Shown here: in pieces, positions 33,904-43,912 of the stretch
How the letters are laid out: the number at the start of each line of letters is the position of its first letter
Numbering within the stretch: position 1 is the stretch's first letter
Source of the DNA: a virus
IMG/VR virus record: IMGVR_UViG_3300002180_000017
Location: 1 to 51,458 of that record
DNA: 51,458 nt
Direction: 5' to 3' (one strand)
The notes under the pieces: model-generated
The model's database searches: none
Seen by the model: only the letters and a program-made list of their open reading frames with translations
Told to the model about the DNA's origin: nothing
Program-made: the position numbers and the translations under genes

Positions 33904-36900
33904 TTAATAAATTTCTTTTCTTGTCCGCTTTTTTTTATAGAAAAACAAATGTTCAATTCCTTCGTCCATAGCTTTCTGCATATCTTTGTGAGCTAAATAC
34001 CCCGGCACAAAAAGAAGAAGAGAAGACCACGCCTCTTTCCTGTATTTTTTTATATTTCTTTTGTCCCCAACGCCTACAGCTTGCAAAAACTTGGCAAGAA
34101 CGATGAGCTTGGAAGGAATAACCCCGATCCCGGTAGGAATAACACCGAGCAAAACAGTTTTTAAATAATCGTAATCAAAGTTTTTCGCTACAAAAGCCAA
34201 TATCGCCCATTGGATAGCGGTTCTCGCAGCCTTATCTCCCTTTCTTTCTTTTACTGTTCTATGCATGTGGTCAAAATACCACATACACCAAGAGCTATAC
34301 TGCCCCATTAATTTTCCTGTAGGCGATTTAAAAAAAACAGGCAAGTCTATTCCGTATCCCCACTGTGTATTTGTGATAGCTTTCTCCCCCGCCCTTATTA
34401 AATCTTTATCGGAAGCATTCGGATTTCTTTTTTTGGCAACCATATACCCGGTAGCAAAAGCAGTTTTAACATTATCTACGTCAGCCGCTCGGTAAAATAC
34501 CATCATCGCGTCCCTGGCCTTGTCCCCGATATCGGTTATCCCTGAAATTTTTTCTTCCCAAACCTGATATTGTTTTTTCCTAATTTGCACTAAATCAGAC
34601 AACTCCATCGCTATTTTGACTTCCTGGTTCATCCGTCCAGCAGTTCTACCTTTGAGATAGGGGATTAGCTTATATTCATTAATAATAAGCCATTGCTGAA
34701 GTGCGTTTCTTATCCCAAGTTTAGGTCTCAGCCCCATAAAAGAAGAATAGTTCGCGCTTTGTAATTCATGAACAAAGGTACGATAAAGCCTTGGATTCTG
34801 GGAAACACTAATCCCTGCCTTTTTGAATATTTTTTGAGTTGTTTTTTCATTGGCAACTTCAATACCCCTCATTAGCCTCGAAATTGCAACATCTCCAACC
34901 TTCTCGTCTTTTGTCGGGTGTTTTTTAATAACTGTGTTAATCCAGCTTTGGGCGAAAGTCTTTTTTTGTTCATTAAACGAATCCAGAAGCGGCTGTATTT
35001 TTTCAATAGCTTCTTCCCCGTATTTATGCCTGAACCCAACAGTTATGTAACTTTGCAACAACCGTAAAGAATCCTTTTCTGTCTTGGAAAGCTGCCCTGT
35101 TCTTGCGTGTTCAGCCCAAAAATCAAACTTTACCGCCCCCTGCGGAGAAAAAACCCAGTTGACAAGTTGAGTTTTATTCTTGAAAGATGGCCTTCGAGGG
35201 TTATATTTCTCAATATAAGCTTCTATCTCAAAAACTTCCCAAAGATTATCATATATTTTTGACACGGCATTACTGGCACGTTTTTCTTCATTGCTTAACT
35301 TTTCCCCAGGCAATCTTCCTTCCCTGAACTCCGTTATTCTTCTTCTGCTGGCTTTCCCCAAACCTTTAAATATTTTTTTAGATTCTTCATATAAGGGATG
35401 GGAAGATTCCTGAACCTTTAAAGCCATGTGCCTGAAAGGGGCTATAAATTTTTCTCCGAAAATCCTTTTAACCGGCGTAAAATAGGGAAAAATAACATCT
35501 TCTCCTGGCCGTATTTCATTAGTTATTTTAATAAACTCAACAATATCCTTAACCTCTGACTCTTTTAAGTAATCCCCTTTCTGGTACTGTAAGGCATAAT
35601 CTATTAAATCAAGATCATCAACATCATAAATTCTAATAGCTCTTTCCAGTTTTTCTTTTGTCTTTTTTGAAATAGCAGCACTTTTATCAATTTCTTTAAA
35701 ACTTTCAACGCCATGCAGTACTACTTTCTCTCTATCCATAATAAGAAGTTTTAATATGTCTGCTTCTTCCCTGTCTAATTCTTCTACCGTAGTCGCTTCT
35801 CTTGTGCTTGATCTAACAATATCGTCAATATCTGCCTTGGTTAAATTTTTCGATTCTGCGAGTTTATGAATTTCCTTAATATCTTTTCCGGTGATAGCCT
35901 CTCCTGCTTCTTCCCAATCTTTTATGGCCTTTCTTGTCTCTTTCCGTTCCTTTCTTTTGCTTATACCCTCGATAACTTCTTCGTAAACTGTCTGGACTTC
36001 CCGGCCTTTCTTTTTTAAGGCATCAATAACCGCACGGGCTTCTTTTATATCCATGCCGGCCATGCTTTTTATCTTGCCCAAAGCTTCAATTTTAGCGGCG
36101 TCAAGGTCTTCCTTAACAGGGGCAAGACGATGGGCGAGTGCCTTTAAGTGGTTGAGTTCTTTTTTCTCTTTTTTTGATAATGGTTTCTGTGGTTTTGCCC
36201 CCGGCTCTTTTTCAACAGCATATTTTACCCCAACCTTTTTCCCAGCTTTCTTAATCTTCCCCGTCTCAACAGCCCTTTTCCCTTTTGCCAACCACCCCAT
36301 CAATTCAGAGTCAGTAACTTTGAAATTGAATCCCATCTTACGCAACCAGACTTTGATAGAGCGAAGTACACGCCTCATCAATGGCGTGTTATCGTTTATC
36401 TTAGCCATACGCCCTAATTTTTCTTTTACGGCATCCCTGCGCCCTTTTGCGGTGTTTAAATCGAATTTGTAATCTTTGGCTACTTTATAGAGATTCGTGG
36501 CTGGAACATCTTTCCCGGAGTCAAATATCGCTTTATCTTTTGCTATAAATGATTTCCATATCTGGTCGTAAAACTTTTTGCCTACTATTTTTTCAAGACC
36601 GGCATGGTTAAAGGTTTCATGTGCCAAAGTCTGGAGAGCGTCATCAACGCTTTTAAGATTCTTGCTAAGAAGAAAAACTGTATTTTCTTTTGAGTCATAG
36701 AAACCTTTGACAATTTTGCCTTCTTTCGCTTGCTGGCTAACTCTGTCTTGGTGTTGCAAAGGAAGCTCACTGATATCTTGCGCAACTTTGACGTGGGGCG
36801 TCACCCCTGCAACTTTTTTCCATCTGCTGATAATAGGATTAATGGCTTTGTTTATATCCGCAATCGGGGTTCCGGTAGCAGGTTTCTTTTTAGGCGAAAC

Positions 36901-39900
36901 TACTGGCCTTGTCTCCAATGCAAATTGCGGCTCTGCTTTTTCTTCTTTTACCTCATACCCTTGATCAACCGCTTTTTTAATAGAAGTCTGGAAAGTGGTA
37001 TATTTCCCTTTGAGTTTGAGAATATCCTTGGCGGCGTCAACTTTCAGAACCTTGAATTGCTTGCCTTTATAGGTTATCGTATCGCCTTTTTTGTAGGGGC
37101 GGGGAGGTTTTGTTGCGGCAGGCTTAGCAACTTCGGCAGGTTTTTCTTTGGCAACTTTTTTCTCTTTTTTTACTCCCGGCAATTCAGGTGCTTTCGGTTC
37201 TTTCTTTTTAAAAAGTTCGGTTTCTTCAATTGGTTTAGCCTTTCCATCAACTTTTATTCCGCCTTCAGGAAGTTTGGGCCGTCCTAAATCTACATCTAAA
37301 ACTTGCTGAACTGGTTTTTCTTTTTTTTTCTTTTCTTTCTGGGCAACTAATTCAAGCCCAGCTTTTTCTGCTTTTAATTCTTCCTTCATTTCATCAAAAA
37401 AATCATTCAGTTCTTTTATGTTTTCCGAGGGGATATTTTCCTCTGCCGCCATTTCGCTGACAACTTCTTTTTTAAGCTCGGCTTCAGCAATTTCTTTATC
37501 TCGTCTATATTCTTCCGATTCTGTCCATTCTTTTCCATAAGCATCCTCCAACACTTTCCCGGATTTATATTGTCTTAAATTCTCATCTAATAAATTCCAC
37601 AAATCAGTTATCGTACTATTTTCTTGAAGATATCCTTCCTCTTCAAGCCTTGAACGCAAGTCATCCGGTTTCCTTCCTGACTTCCTATTTACGAGACCAG
37701 GATAACCACCCTCTTTAATGGAAAATTTTGTTTGTTCCCCCCTCGCATAATCGGGATGAATGCCACCTTCTCTCTTAACAAAAAGAAGAATTTCGGAACC
37801 AGCTTTTTCAGGAGGAGGTTCTTTTCTCGCTACTGTTGGTTTTTCAACAGCCTCCCCCTGCTTCTCTACTTCTTTCCACTCTATGGCTTCCCGGTAAAAT
37901 TGCCCTCTTGTCGCTTCGTCAGACAACGCCTGCAAATCATCAGTAGACTTGTCTTTCTTCCCCCTCATCTCGGTGAAGCGTTCATTGCTTTCCTTTTTAA
38001 GCCGTGCCAATTCCCCCATCTGTTCAGGAGTGGCTTTCTTGCCGAACTCAAGAGCTTCGTTGGTTGACTTAAGTTCGGGAATGGCAGGGCGTTTTTCTTT
38101 GGCTTCAGCAACCTTCTTCTCTGCCGCAGGCAGTTCTTTTGTCTTCCCAACTATCTTCTTAAATTCCGGGAATTGCTTAACTAAATCTGGCCTGCTCTCA
38201 GCAATTCCTTTAACCATATTCGGCAAAGAACTGAGGGTGTGAGTATCAAGTTTTAAATCAGCAACATCAGTGCTGGGACCACGGACGATAATAGAACGAA
38301 CATGCTCCGAAAATAATGGATTTTCCATTAAATCGGCTACAACAGAAGCAGGAAGATGATGCCGCCCACCATTAACATCCTTTATTCCCAACATTCTATC
38401 GCCATATTTTTTAACCATTCCACGTAAATCATGTTCACCAGTAATATAAGAATCATAACCATGCTCAGGTTTTTTGTCCCACGGTACGATTCCCACCCCT
38501 GTCTCTTGCTTGGGAAGAATTTCTTTTGTTTCTGGTGCAATTATTTCTGACAATTTCTTGCCAGTTGGCTTGAAAAGAAGAAGTTCCTGGTCCGCTTTTG
38601 AAAGTTGGTCAAATAAAGAAAAAATTTGAGACACTGATTCTTTAGGATTTTTCTCGAAGTTTTCCGCATATCCAGGACTATCTTTTTTAAGCAACTCAAT
38701 ATTTCTTTTTACAACATCATTAAGCTGAGATTTTTCTTTGCTATTCGATAAGGTGTACATCAAATGCCCTATTTCATGCAAATAAGTCTTGTCTATTTCA
38801 GAAGCATTAGGGTTAAGCCTTATCTTGCCTGTTTTGGTTACGGCTCCATCTTGGGACAATTCAAAAGTATGCGGTTTGTCAATTACAATCTCTTCGATGC
38901 CTACGTTTTTGGATAATTTTTCCGCAACCGGATTTTCAGATAAAGCAACTAATGTCTTTGTCGCCTGCGGTGAGGTAGGGAAGTTAAAGGTAGTTTTAAT
39001 TTTCGTCGTAGGCTCTTCTACCTTCTTTTCTACTTTAGGGGCTAATTTGGGAAGTTTGGGGGCTTCCTGTGGAAGTTTTTCTTCTGCCGCTATCCTGGCT
39101 TTTATCGCAGGAGTTTCCGCTGCTATTTTTTGTCGTATTTTCTTTTCATGTTCGAGTTTAGCTTTCTCAAGCCTTGCTTCTCTTTCAAGTTTCCTTTCTT
39201 TCGCAATTTCTTCTTCTGTTTTTTCTACAGGCTTAATGTATTCTTCACTAATTTTCTCTGGCAAAAATTCTGTTGGCTTTTTTACTTTTCTGCCAGAAAT
39301 ATCTTTCTTGGCTTTTATCCTTGGGGTTTCTTCTCTTATTTTTCGCCGTATTTTTTCCTCATGTTCCCGGTTTGCTCTTTCTAACCTTTCTTCTTTTTCT
39401 ATCCTTCTTTCTTCAATTTTTCTTTCAGCAGTAGCTTTTTTTTCAGAGACCTCTTTGGCCCCTGCCACGCCCTTTAAGGTTTCCCCAAGTTTTATCCTTG
39501 CGGCTTTTAGCAAATCTTGCTGACGCTTGAGTATTTCTTGTCTTGCTTTGTCTTTCTGCGCTCTTGCTTCTTTTAATTTTTTGGCAATAAGAATTTCTGC
39601 TTTTCTTATTTGCTTTCTCTTTGATTGTACTCTCGATGTGTTGGCTTGCCCCATGCCAGCACCTAATAAAGCAAGAGGTAAGACAACAGTCCCTTCGTAA
39701 GCACCTTCCTTTAAAGCTTCAGGCAACTCGCTTAAAAAAGTATCAAGATTTGTAAGCATTTTTTTATCAGGATTCAAAGCAAAAAGATTTGTAAAAGCTT
39801 CTGGAATCGCTTGCGCTGTTTCTGTTAACCATTCCGTTCCGCCTGCTTCCACCATTCTTCTAATCTTTTGAATCAAATTTTTTTGTGGTTTCCATGCTTT

Positions 39901-40788
39901 CATTATTTTGGAAACCCCTAACCCCTCCAAGCTACTTTGGGTTAACGCATTTACTAAAGAATAAATAAAAGCACGTTCCGGTTTTGCCCCTTCTTCCCTT
40001 AGAGACAAATATTGCGACCCCATAATTTGGGAACCAATAAAACTTATCCCAAGAGCAGGGTTAAGAATGCTTGACCCAATCAATGCCCCAAATTGTGGAA
40101 TTTGGCCAAAAACATCTTCAAGCCACCCAGAACTTGTTTTGTATTTTTCAGGAATTTGCAGTGCCTTAGATTGTATTGTTTTTCCCAACAGTGGCTTAAT
40201 ATCATATTGCTGGCCTATTGCTCCCGGACGTGGCTCAAGAGGTTGTATCGCAGTCTCATCATATTGCTGGCCTATTGCCGCTGTTTCAGGAGGCATTACC
40301 CCTCTCTCTTCATACAGTGTACCCCTTGTGCGCTTTTCCCTTAAAGATTCTTGAGCTTCGATACCTCCCAAAATAGAACCCAAAGCTCCGGTGGCTATTC
40401 TTTTTGTTTCTGCTCCTATTCTCCCAGCAACTCTGCCTAAAGTTAAATCAGGAGTTTTCGGCTCAAGCTCTGATAAATCAATTCCAGTTTCCTCGTATAT
40501 CCCCGGCCTTATCTCCTCAAACCCATAGACGACACCATCTTCCTCATATGTCTCAGGAGTTTTCGGGTTAAGCATTGAATACTGCGCCTGCACAAAATTA
40601 TTTTTTACTTTCGCCTGTTTTTCAGCAGGGAATGCCTTAAACGCATCATCAGAATAATATTCGTCAAAATGGCCATGAAGAGCTTTTTCTTTCTGGTCGG
40701 GAGGAAGAACCCGAAATTCTTCATCTTGTTCCCATTCTTGGAGAATATTGTCTTCTTCTTCCCCTATGTTCTGTTGTGGTATTGGCAT
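33904..40788 (-). CDS. giant internal virion / polyvalent protein
   Basis: 2294 residues, the length of podovirus ejection or polyvalent proteins. N-terminal 1-380: hydrophobic segments (FGALIGSSILNPALGISFIG near 235; VVLPLALLGAGMG near 365). 385-600: a Lys/Glu coiled coil. HEIGHLMYTLS at 671 is a full zinc-peptidase HExxH. LAHETFNHAGLEK near 1390 is a second zincin-like site (HExxxH). The C-terminus (2150-2290) again has membrane-like helices (LLGVIPTGIGVIPSKLIVLA). Likely ejected to build the channel, degrade host barriers or act in the cell. It lies with internal and tail genes. Confidence 0.7.
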   Translation of the reverse strand: MPIPQQNIGEEEDNILQEWEQDEEFRVLPPDQKEKALHGHFDEYYSDDAFKAFPAEKQAKVKNNFVQAQYSMLNPKTPETYEEDGVVYGFEEIRPGIYEETGIDLSELEPKTPDLTLGRVAGRIGAETKRIATGALGSILGGIEAQESLREKRTRGTLYEERGVMPPETAAIGQQYDETAIQPLEPRPGAIGQQYDIKPLLGKTIQSKALQIPEKYKTSSGWLEDVFGQIPQFGALIGSSILNPALGISFIGSQIMGSQYLSLREEGAKPERAFIYSLVNALTQSSLEGLGVSKIMKAWKPQKNLIQKIRRMVEAGGTEWLTETAQAIPEAFTNLFALNPDKKMLTNLDTFLSELPEALKEGAYEGTVVLPLALLGAGMGQANTSRVQSKRKQIRKAEILIAKKLKEARAQKDKARQEILKRQQDLLKAARIKLGETLKGVAGAKEVSEKKATAERKIEERRIEKEERLERANREHEEKIRRKIREETPRIKAKKDISGRKVKKPTEFLPEKISEEYIKPVEKTEEEIAKERKLEREARLEKAKLEHEKKIRQKIAAETPAIKARIAAEEKLPQEAPKLPKLAPKVEKKVEEPTTKIKTTFNFPTSPQATKTLVALSENPVAEKLSKNVGIEEIVIDKPHTFELSQDGAVTKTGKIRLNPNASEIDKTYLHEIGHLMYTLSNSKEKSQLNDVVKRNIELLKKDSPGYAENFEKNPKESVSQIFSLFDQLSKADQELLLFKPTGKKLSEIIAPETKEILPKQETGVGIVPWDKKPEHGYDSYITGEHDLRGMVKKYGDRMLGIKDVNGGRHHLPASVVADLMENPLFSEHVRSIIVRGPSTDVADLKLDTHTLSSLPNMVKGIAESRPDLVKQFPEFKKIVGKTKELPAAEKKVAEAKEKRPAIPELKSTNEALEFGKKATPEQMGELARLKKESNERFTEMRGKKDKSTDDLQALSDEATRGQFYREAIEWKEVEKQGEAVEKPTVARKEPPPEKAGSEILLFVKREGGIHPDYARGEQTKFSIKEGGYPGLVNRKSGRKPDDLRSRLEEEGYLQENSTITDLWNLLDENLRQYKSGKVLEDAYGKEWTESEEYRRDKEIAEAELKKEVVSEMAAEENIPSENIKELNDFFDEMKEELKAEKAGLELVAQKEKKKKEKPVQQVLDVDLGRPKLPEGGIKVDGKAKPIEETELFKKKEPKAPELPGVKKEKKVAKEKPAEVAKPAATKPPRPYKKGDTITYKGKQFKVLKVDAAKDILKLKGKYTTFQTSIKKAVDQGYEVKEEKAEPQFALETRPVVSPKKKPATGTPIADINKAINPIISRWKKVAGVTPHVKVAQDISELPLQHQDRVSQQAKEGKIVKGFYDSKENTVFLLSKNLKSVDDALQTLAHETFNHAGLEKIVGKKFYDQIWKSFIAKDKAIFDSGKDVPATNLYKVAKDYKFDLNTAKGRRDAVKEKLGRMAKINDNTPLMRRVLRSIKVWLRKMGFNFKVTDSELMGWLAKGKRAVETGKIKKAGKKVGVKYAVEKEPGAKPQKPLSKKEKKELNHLKALAHRLAPVKEDLDAAKIEALGKIKSMAGMDIKEARAVIDALKKKGREVQTVYEEVIEGISKRKERKETRKAIKDWEEAGEAITGKDIKEIHKLAESKNLTKADIDDIVRSSTREATTVEELDREEADILKLLIMDREKVVLHGVESFKEIDKSAAISKKTKEKLERAIRIYDVDDLDLIDYALQYQKGDYLKESEVKDIVEFIKITNEIRPGEDVIFPYFTPVKRIFGEKFIAPFRHMALKVQESSHPLYEESKKIFKGLGKASRRRITEFREGRLPGEKLSNEEKRASNAVSKIYDNLWEVFEIEAYIEKYNPRRPSFKNKTQLVNWVFSPQGAVKFDFWAEHARTGQLSKTEKDSLRLLQSYITVGFRHKYGEEAIEKIQPLLDSFNEQKKTFAQSWINTVIKKHPTKDEKVGDVAISRLMRGIEVANEKTTQKIFKKAGISVSQNPRLYRTFVHELQSANYSSFMGLRPKLGIRNALQQWLIINEYKLIPYLKGRTAGRMNQEVKIAMELSDLVQIRKKQYQVWEEKISGITDIGDKARDAMMVFYRAADVDNVKTAFATGYMVAKKRNPNASDKDLIRAGEKAITNTQWGYGIDLPVFFKSPTGKLMGQYSSWCMWYFDHMHRTVKERKGDKAARTAIQWAILAFVAKNFDYDYLKTVLLGVIPTGIGVIPSKLIVLAKFLQAVGVGDKRNIKKYRKEAWSSLLLFVPGYLAHKDMQKAMDEGIEHLFFYKKKRTRKEIY

Positions 40789-40799
40789 GTTTGCCCTCT

Positions 40800-42059
40800 T
40801 TAATCGAGATACTTACGATAAGATTTTTTCTTTATTTTTTCGCCTTCACCCTCTGTTTCCAATGGTTCTACACCGACAAAATCATACGTAGCGAAAATAT
40901 CATATAACTGCTCTTTGCCAGTTAATTCTTTCAATTTGGCTTTCAGCCCGTATGGTCTTAATTTTGAGTTTAAATTTTCAACCTCTTCTTCGTCTAAGCC
41001 TTCACCAATGCCAAAATCACGGATAATTGCTTCAACATTTTTATCCATTTGATGTTGCTGATATGGCGTAAACTTTTCTTTCGGGGGCTTGATTTCTTTC
41101 ACAGGCTTGGTTATTTTCAGCGGCGGGGTTCCTTTCGGCAAGGCTTCCCCGAAAAGATTATGCCTCGCATGTAGTCTGCCGGCCGCAAGAGAAACCCCAA
41201 AAGTTTTCGCTAAACCTTGAGCAGTTTTTAAAAGAGTCAGTTTGTCTATTTTTTTATCACCATAGTCTTTGCCATATAGCGTGTTTATCAACTTTACCGG
41301 GTCTTTTATGTTATACTTTATCGCAAAAGTAAACAATTCGGCTCTTTGTTTCTTGTCTTTAGGGTCTGCCCCGGTAGCAAGAATCCCCTGGATGGTTGAC
41401 AACATTTTCTTTTTATCTTTTTGTTTTTGGACATACTCATATAAAGCAAGTTCTTCTTTGTTTAGCGACATCGGATTTTGTGATTGTACCGCTTCCGCAA
41501 GTCTAGCAAGCCCTTCCTTGTCTTCTCTCGCAGTTTCTTCTCTTTTAATCCGTGCTTTTGTTGTTTCTCTCGCCTCAGTGATATCACCTTCAGCTTGTAT
41601 TTTTCTCTGTGCTTTTTCTCCCTGGGTAGGATATGTGAAAGGCTCAAATCTTGGCTGCCGGGGAATTTCTTCAAAGCCCCCTTGCGAAGTAGGCAAGACA
41701 ATATTAGGAACTGCCGAGGCTTGGGGAGAAGTAAAGGTTCCGGTTCTGCCTAACATTCTCCCAAACTCCGGGAAATTATCCACTCTTCCCCCGACTGCCT
41801 GCAAATGCTTTTCCTGATAAGCGGCTTTCTCCATGTCCCGTTCGTATTGTTGCTCTTCCATTTCCTGAACTTTTTTTTGAAGCTCTTTTTCCCTCATAGT
41901 TTTGAACAATTCATCTATTTTGCTACGACGGGCAGCTTCTTTTTTAAACCCGCCTCCGAGAGCATACCCTATTGTTGCCCAAGGGCTTCTCCCTGGGTCA
42001 GGTCTTTGAGACTGCTGTTGCAATAATTGTGCTATTTGCTGTTCTTCTATTGATGGCAT
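40800..42059 (-). CDS. internal virion protein, coiled-coil-rich
   Basis: 419 residues. Opens MPSIEEQQIAQLLQQQSQRP, then a Gly-rich hydrophobic segment (ATIGYALGGGFKKEAARRSK) and a long charged coil, then a basic proline-rich tail. This is the pattern of short internal or neck proteins of podoviruses. GGAGGCTTAAA precedes the ATG. Function is assigned from neighbours. Confidence 0.55.
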   Translation of the reverse strand: MPSIEEQQIAQLLQQQSQRPDPGRSPWATIGYALGGGFKKEAARRSKIDELFKTMREKELQKKVQEMEEQQYERDMEKAAYQEKHLQAVGGRVDNFPEFGRMLGRTGTFTSPQASAVPNIVLPTSQGGFEEIPRQPRFEPFTYPTQGEKAQRKIQAEGDITEARETTKARIKREETAREDKEGLARLAEAVQSQNPMSLNKEELALYEYVQKQKDKKKMLSTIQGILATGADPKDKKQRAELFTFAIKYNIKDPVKLINTLYGKDYGDKKIDKLTLLKTAQGLAKTFGVSLAAGRLHARHNLFGEALPKGTPPLKITKPVKEIKPPKEKFTPYQQHQMDKNVEAIIRDFGIGEGLDEEEVENLNSKLRPYGLKAKLKELTGKEQLYDIFATYDFVGVEPLETEGEGEKIKKKSYRKYLD

Positions 42060-42094
42060 TTTAAGCCTCCATTTTTGTCTATTTATTGCTTTCC

Positions 42095-42553
42095 CTACAA
42101 AGTAGACGCCCAGCCTGCTCCCATTTGCCCCGCCGCTTGTGGCAACCCACTCATCATGGAATACCCAAGCCCGGCGCCGGAAGAATTCCCACCTCCACCA
42201 AACATGCCTGTCATCCCTGATATAGCCAAGCGCCGTCTTTCTTCTTCCATAGCCTTCGCTTTTAAATAGGCGTTTGCTATATTTGAAAGATACGACCTGT
42301 CGAGTTTTGACTGCTCATATCCTGCTAACCCAGAGCCGTGGGATAAACCCCTTAATGCTAAATTTTGTTCCATCCCTCTCTGCCTCCCGGCTCTTTGAGT
42401 TTGCATCCCTGACAAAAGGTCGCCCAACAAAGAATTATAATATTGAGGGCTGAAAATTTTGGCATAATAAGGGTCTATAATGCCTTTATATTCATCCGGG
42501 GTTTTTTCGTAGGGAGTATAGGTTTTTGACTTGCTTGAAGAAAAGATACTCAT
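42095..42553 (-). CDS. internal virion protein with Gly/Met-rich tail
   Basis: 152 residues from the ATG after GGAGGAATAAC. MSIFSSSKSKTYTPYEKTPD, helical centre (RGMEQNLALRGLSHGSGLAG), then a Gly/Met/Ala-rich C-terminus (GMTGMFGGGGNSSGAGLGYS). Short proteins of this kind accompany the big ejection protein in podoviruses. No enzymatic motif. Confidence 0.55.
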   Translation of the reverse strand: MSIFSSSKSKTYTPYEKTPDEYKGIIDPYYAKIFSPQYYNSLLGDLLSGMQTQRAGRQRGMEQNLALRGLSHGSGLAGYEQSKLDRSYLSNIANAYLKAKAMEEERRRLAISGMTGMFGGGGNSSGAGLGYSMMSGLPQAAGQMGAGWASTL

Positions 42554-42554
42554 G

Positions 42555-42773
42555 TTATTCCTCCTGTTCTGCTTTTTTGGATTTTTCAACAGCCTTGATT
42601 TCGGCGTGTACTTTTTTCAACTCTTCTTGCGTATTGTCAAAAGCTACCTGCAAAAGCTGGGCCTGAAATTTTATTCTTCCTATTCGCTCTGAGTAAAGTT
42701 CTACTTTTAGTTTTAGTGTCTCGATACTATCGCTCACTTTTGCCACCTGTTTCTCTAAAATAATGTTTTTCAT
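42555..42773 (-). CDS. coiled-coil protein, unknown function
   Basis: 72 residues from the internal ATG (an upstream TTG start is also possible): MKNIILEKQVAKVSDSIETL and a heptad-rich run (QLLQVAFDNTQEELKKVHAE). Ends 1 base before the next start. Possible scaffold or neck component; no family recognised. Confidence 0.45.
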   Translation of the reverse strand: MKNIILEKQVAKVSDSIETLKLKVELYSERIGRIKFQAQLLQVAFDNTQEELKKVHAEIKAVEKSKKAEQEE

Positions 42774-42784
42774 AACTCCACCAT

Positions 42785-43903
42785 CTAAACAAGACAAAGA
42801 AATCTATAATTTGTCCCACTTAAATTGATAACTGCGGTATGAGTAGCTACCGGCGTTTCGGCGGTTGGAGTTATGTCTATTCTAAGCCCGTCCATTTGAA
42901 CAGTTCCATTTATATTTGCCCCGGTATCTTTTATATAATATGTTCCGGTAGCCCCGTCTAAATTGATAGGTTTTCCGGAAAGCACTCTGATAGCAGTGGT
43001 AGCACTGGCATCAAGCTCAGTCAAGTTTAACCCATGTTCAAATTTACCTTTGATATTAAGCCCATATCTACAAAGCTGTGCCCCGGTTGACTGGATAATC
43101 CCACCGTCAAAATAATGCCCGGCATCAGCGGCAACTACGGTTTCCTTTCTCACCACAAAATTGAAAAGGTTCCCGCCTTTTTTAACAGTTGTCCCTGCGA
43201 TAACATCAATAGTCGATTCCATAAAAGAGTAATAACCACAGGTATCTGACAGCCCTGTTCTTCCTACCAGCAATGCCCCACCGAAAATCTGCCCTTCGTT
43301 ATAGTCGTCCCCTCCGCTATCGGCATCGCCTAACTCCATATTCCCAATAAAAGAGTGTGCTGAACCATCCCCTGTTTTATACACAGCATCGTAATGAGAA
43401 TATTGATAAGTTTGCCCTACCCCGAGGCCAACCCCGTCAGTAAAGTGGGATTCTGTCCTATGGCAAGCCTGACTTTTTGACTCATTGTAGGTTATTTTAC
43501 TGTTATGGAGCCAGTTTGCTGTTTCGGAGGAAACCGTAATGTCTTGTCTGGCAAAGCCGGTATCCCCGTCGATTACATATTTTTCACTCCCCAACATCCC
43601 GGAATAAAGCTTTAAACTCGCCCCACCTCTCAGATAAACATCTCTATTGCTGGCAGGAGCAACGTAGGTTGTTTCATTTTCCCACAAAGAACTGACATTC
43701 GGGGTGCTGACAGTAACAGTATCGCCGGAAGTATCAACATCAATCCCGTCGCCACCTGTGAAAGAAACCGGGCCGGTTAAATCATTTAAGGACTTAACCA
43801 AATCTTCTGCGTTTTCAATTTTCTTTAAATGCTGGTAAACATCTTCAAAAAGTCTATTTACGCCGGTGATATCTAAATTTGTGAGTTTAAAAGGTCGTAA
43901 CAT
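42785..43903 (-). CDS. tail or fibre-type beta-rich protein
   Basis: 372 residues. A short helical opening (MLRPFKLTNLDITGVNRLFE), then a long beta-rich body with repeated strands (TGGDGIDVDTSGDTVTVSTP) and a C-terminal VAILNLSGTNYRFLCLV-like end, ATHTAVINLSGTNYRFLCLV, a motif that recurs at the ends of phage fibre or plug proteins. Lies beside the neck/propeller-like protein gene. Confidence 0.55.
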   Translation of the reverse strand: MLRPFKLTNLDITGVNRLFEDVYQHLKKIENAEDLVKSLNDLTGPVSFTGGDGIDVDTSGDTVTVSTPNVSSLWENETTYVAPASNRDVYLRGGASLKLYSGMLGSEKYVIDGDTGFARQDITVSSETANWLHNSKITYNESKSQACHRTESHFTDGVGLGVGQTYQYSHYDAVYKTGDGSAHSFIGNMELGDADSGGDDYNEGQIFGGALLVGRTGLSDTCGYYSFMESTIDVIAGTTVKKGGNLFNFVVRKETVVAADAGHYFDGGIIQSTGAQLCRYGLNIKGKFEHGLNLTELDASATTAIRVLSGKPINLDGATGTYYIKDTGANINGTVQMDGLRIDITPTAETPVATHTAVINLSGTNYRFLCLV

Positions 43904-43912
43904 TTTGTAACC

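Noticed and set aside
36730-39523. Several plus-strand ORFs of 80-244 residues opposite the giant virion gene
   Set aside because: They are antisense shadows of the Lys/Glu-rich coding strand (Phe/Ser/Leu-rich products, no ribosome sites).
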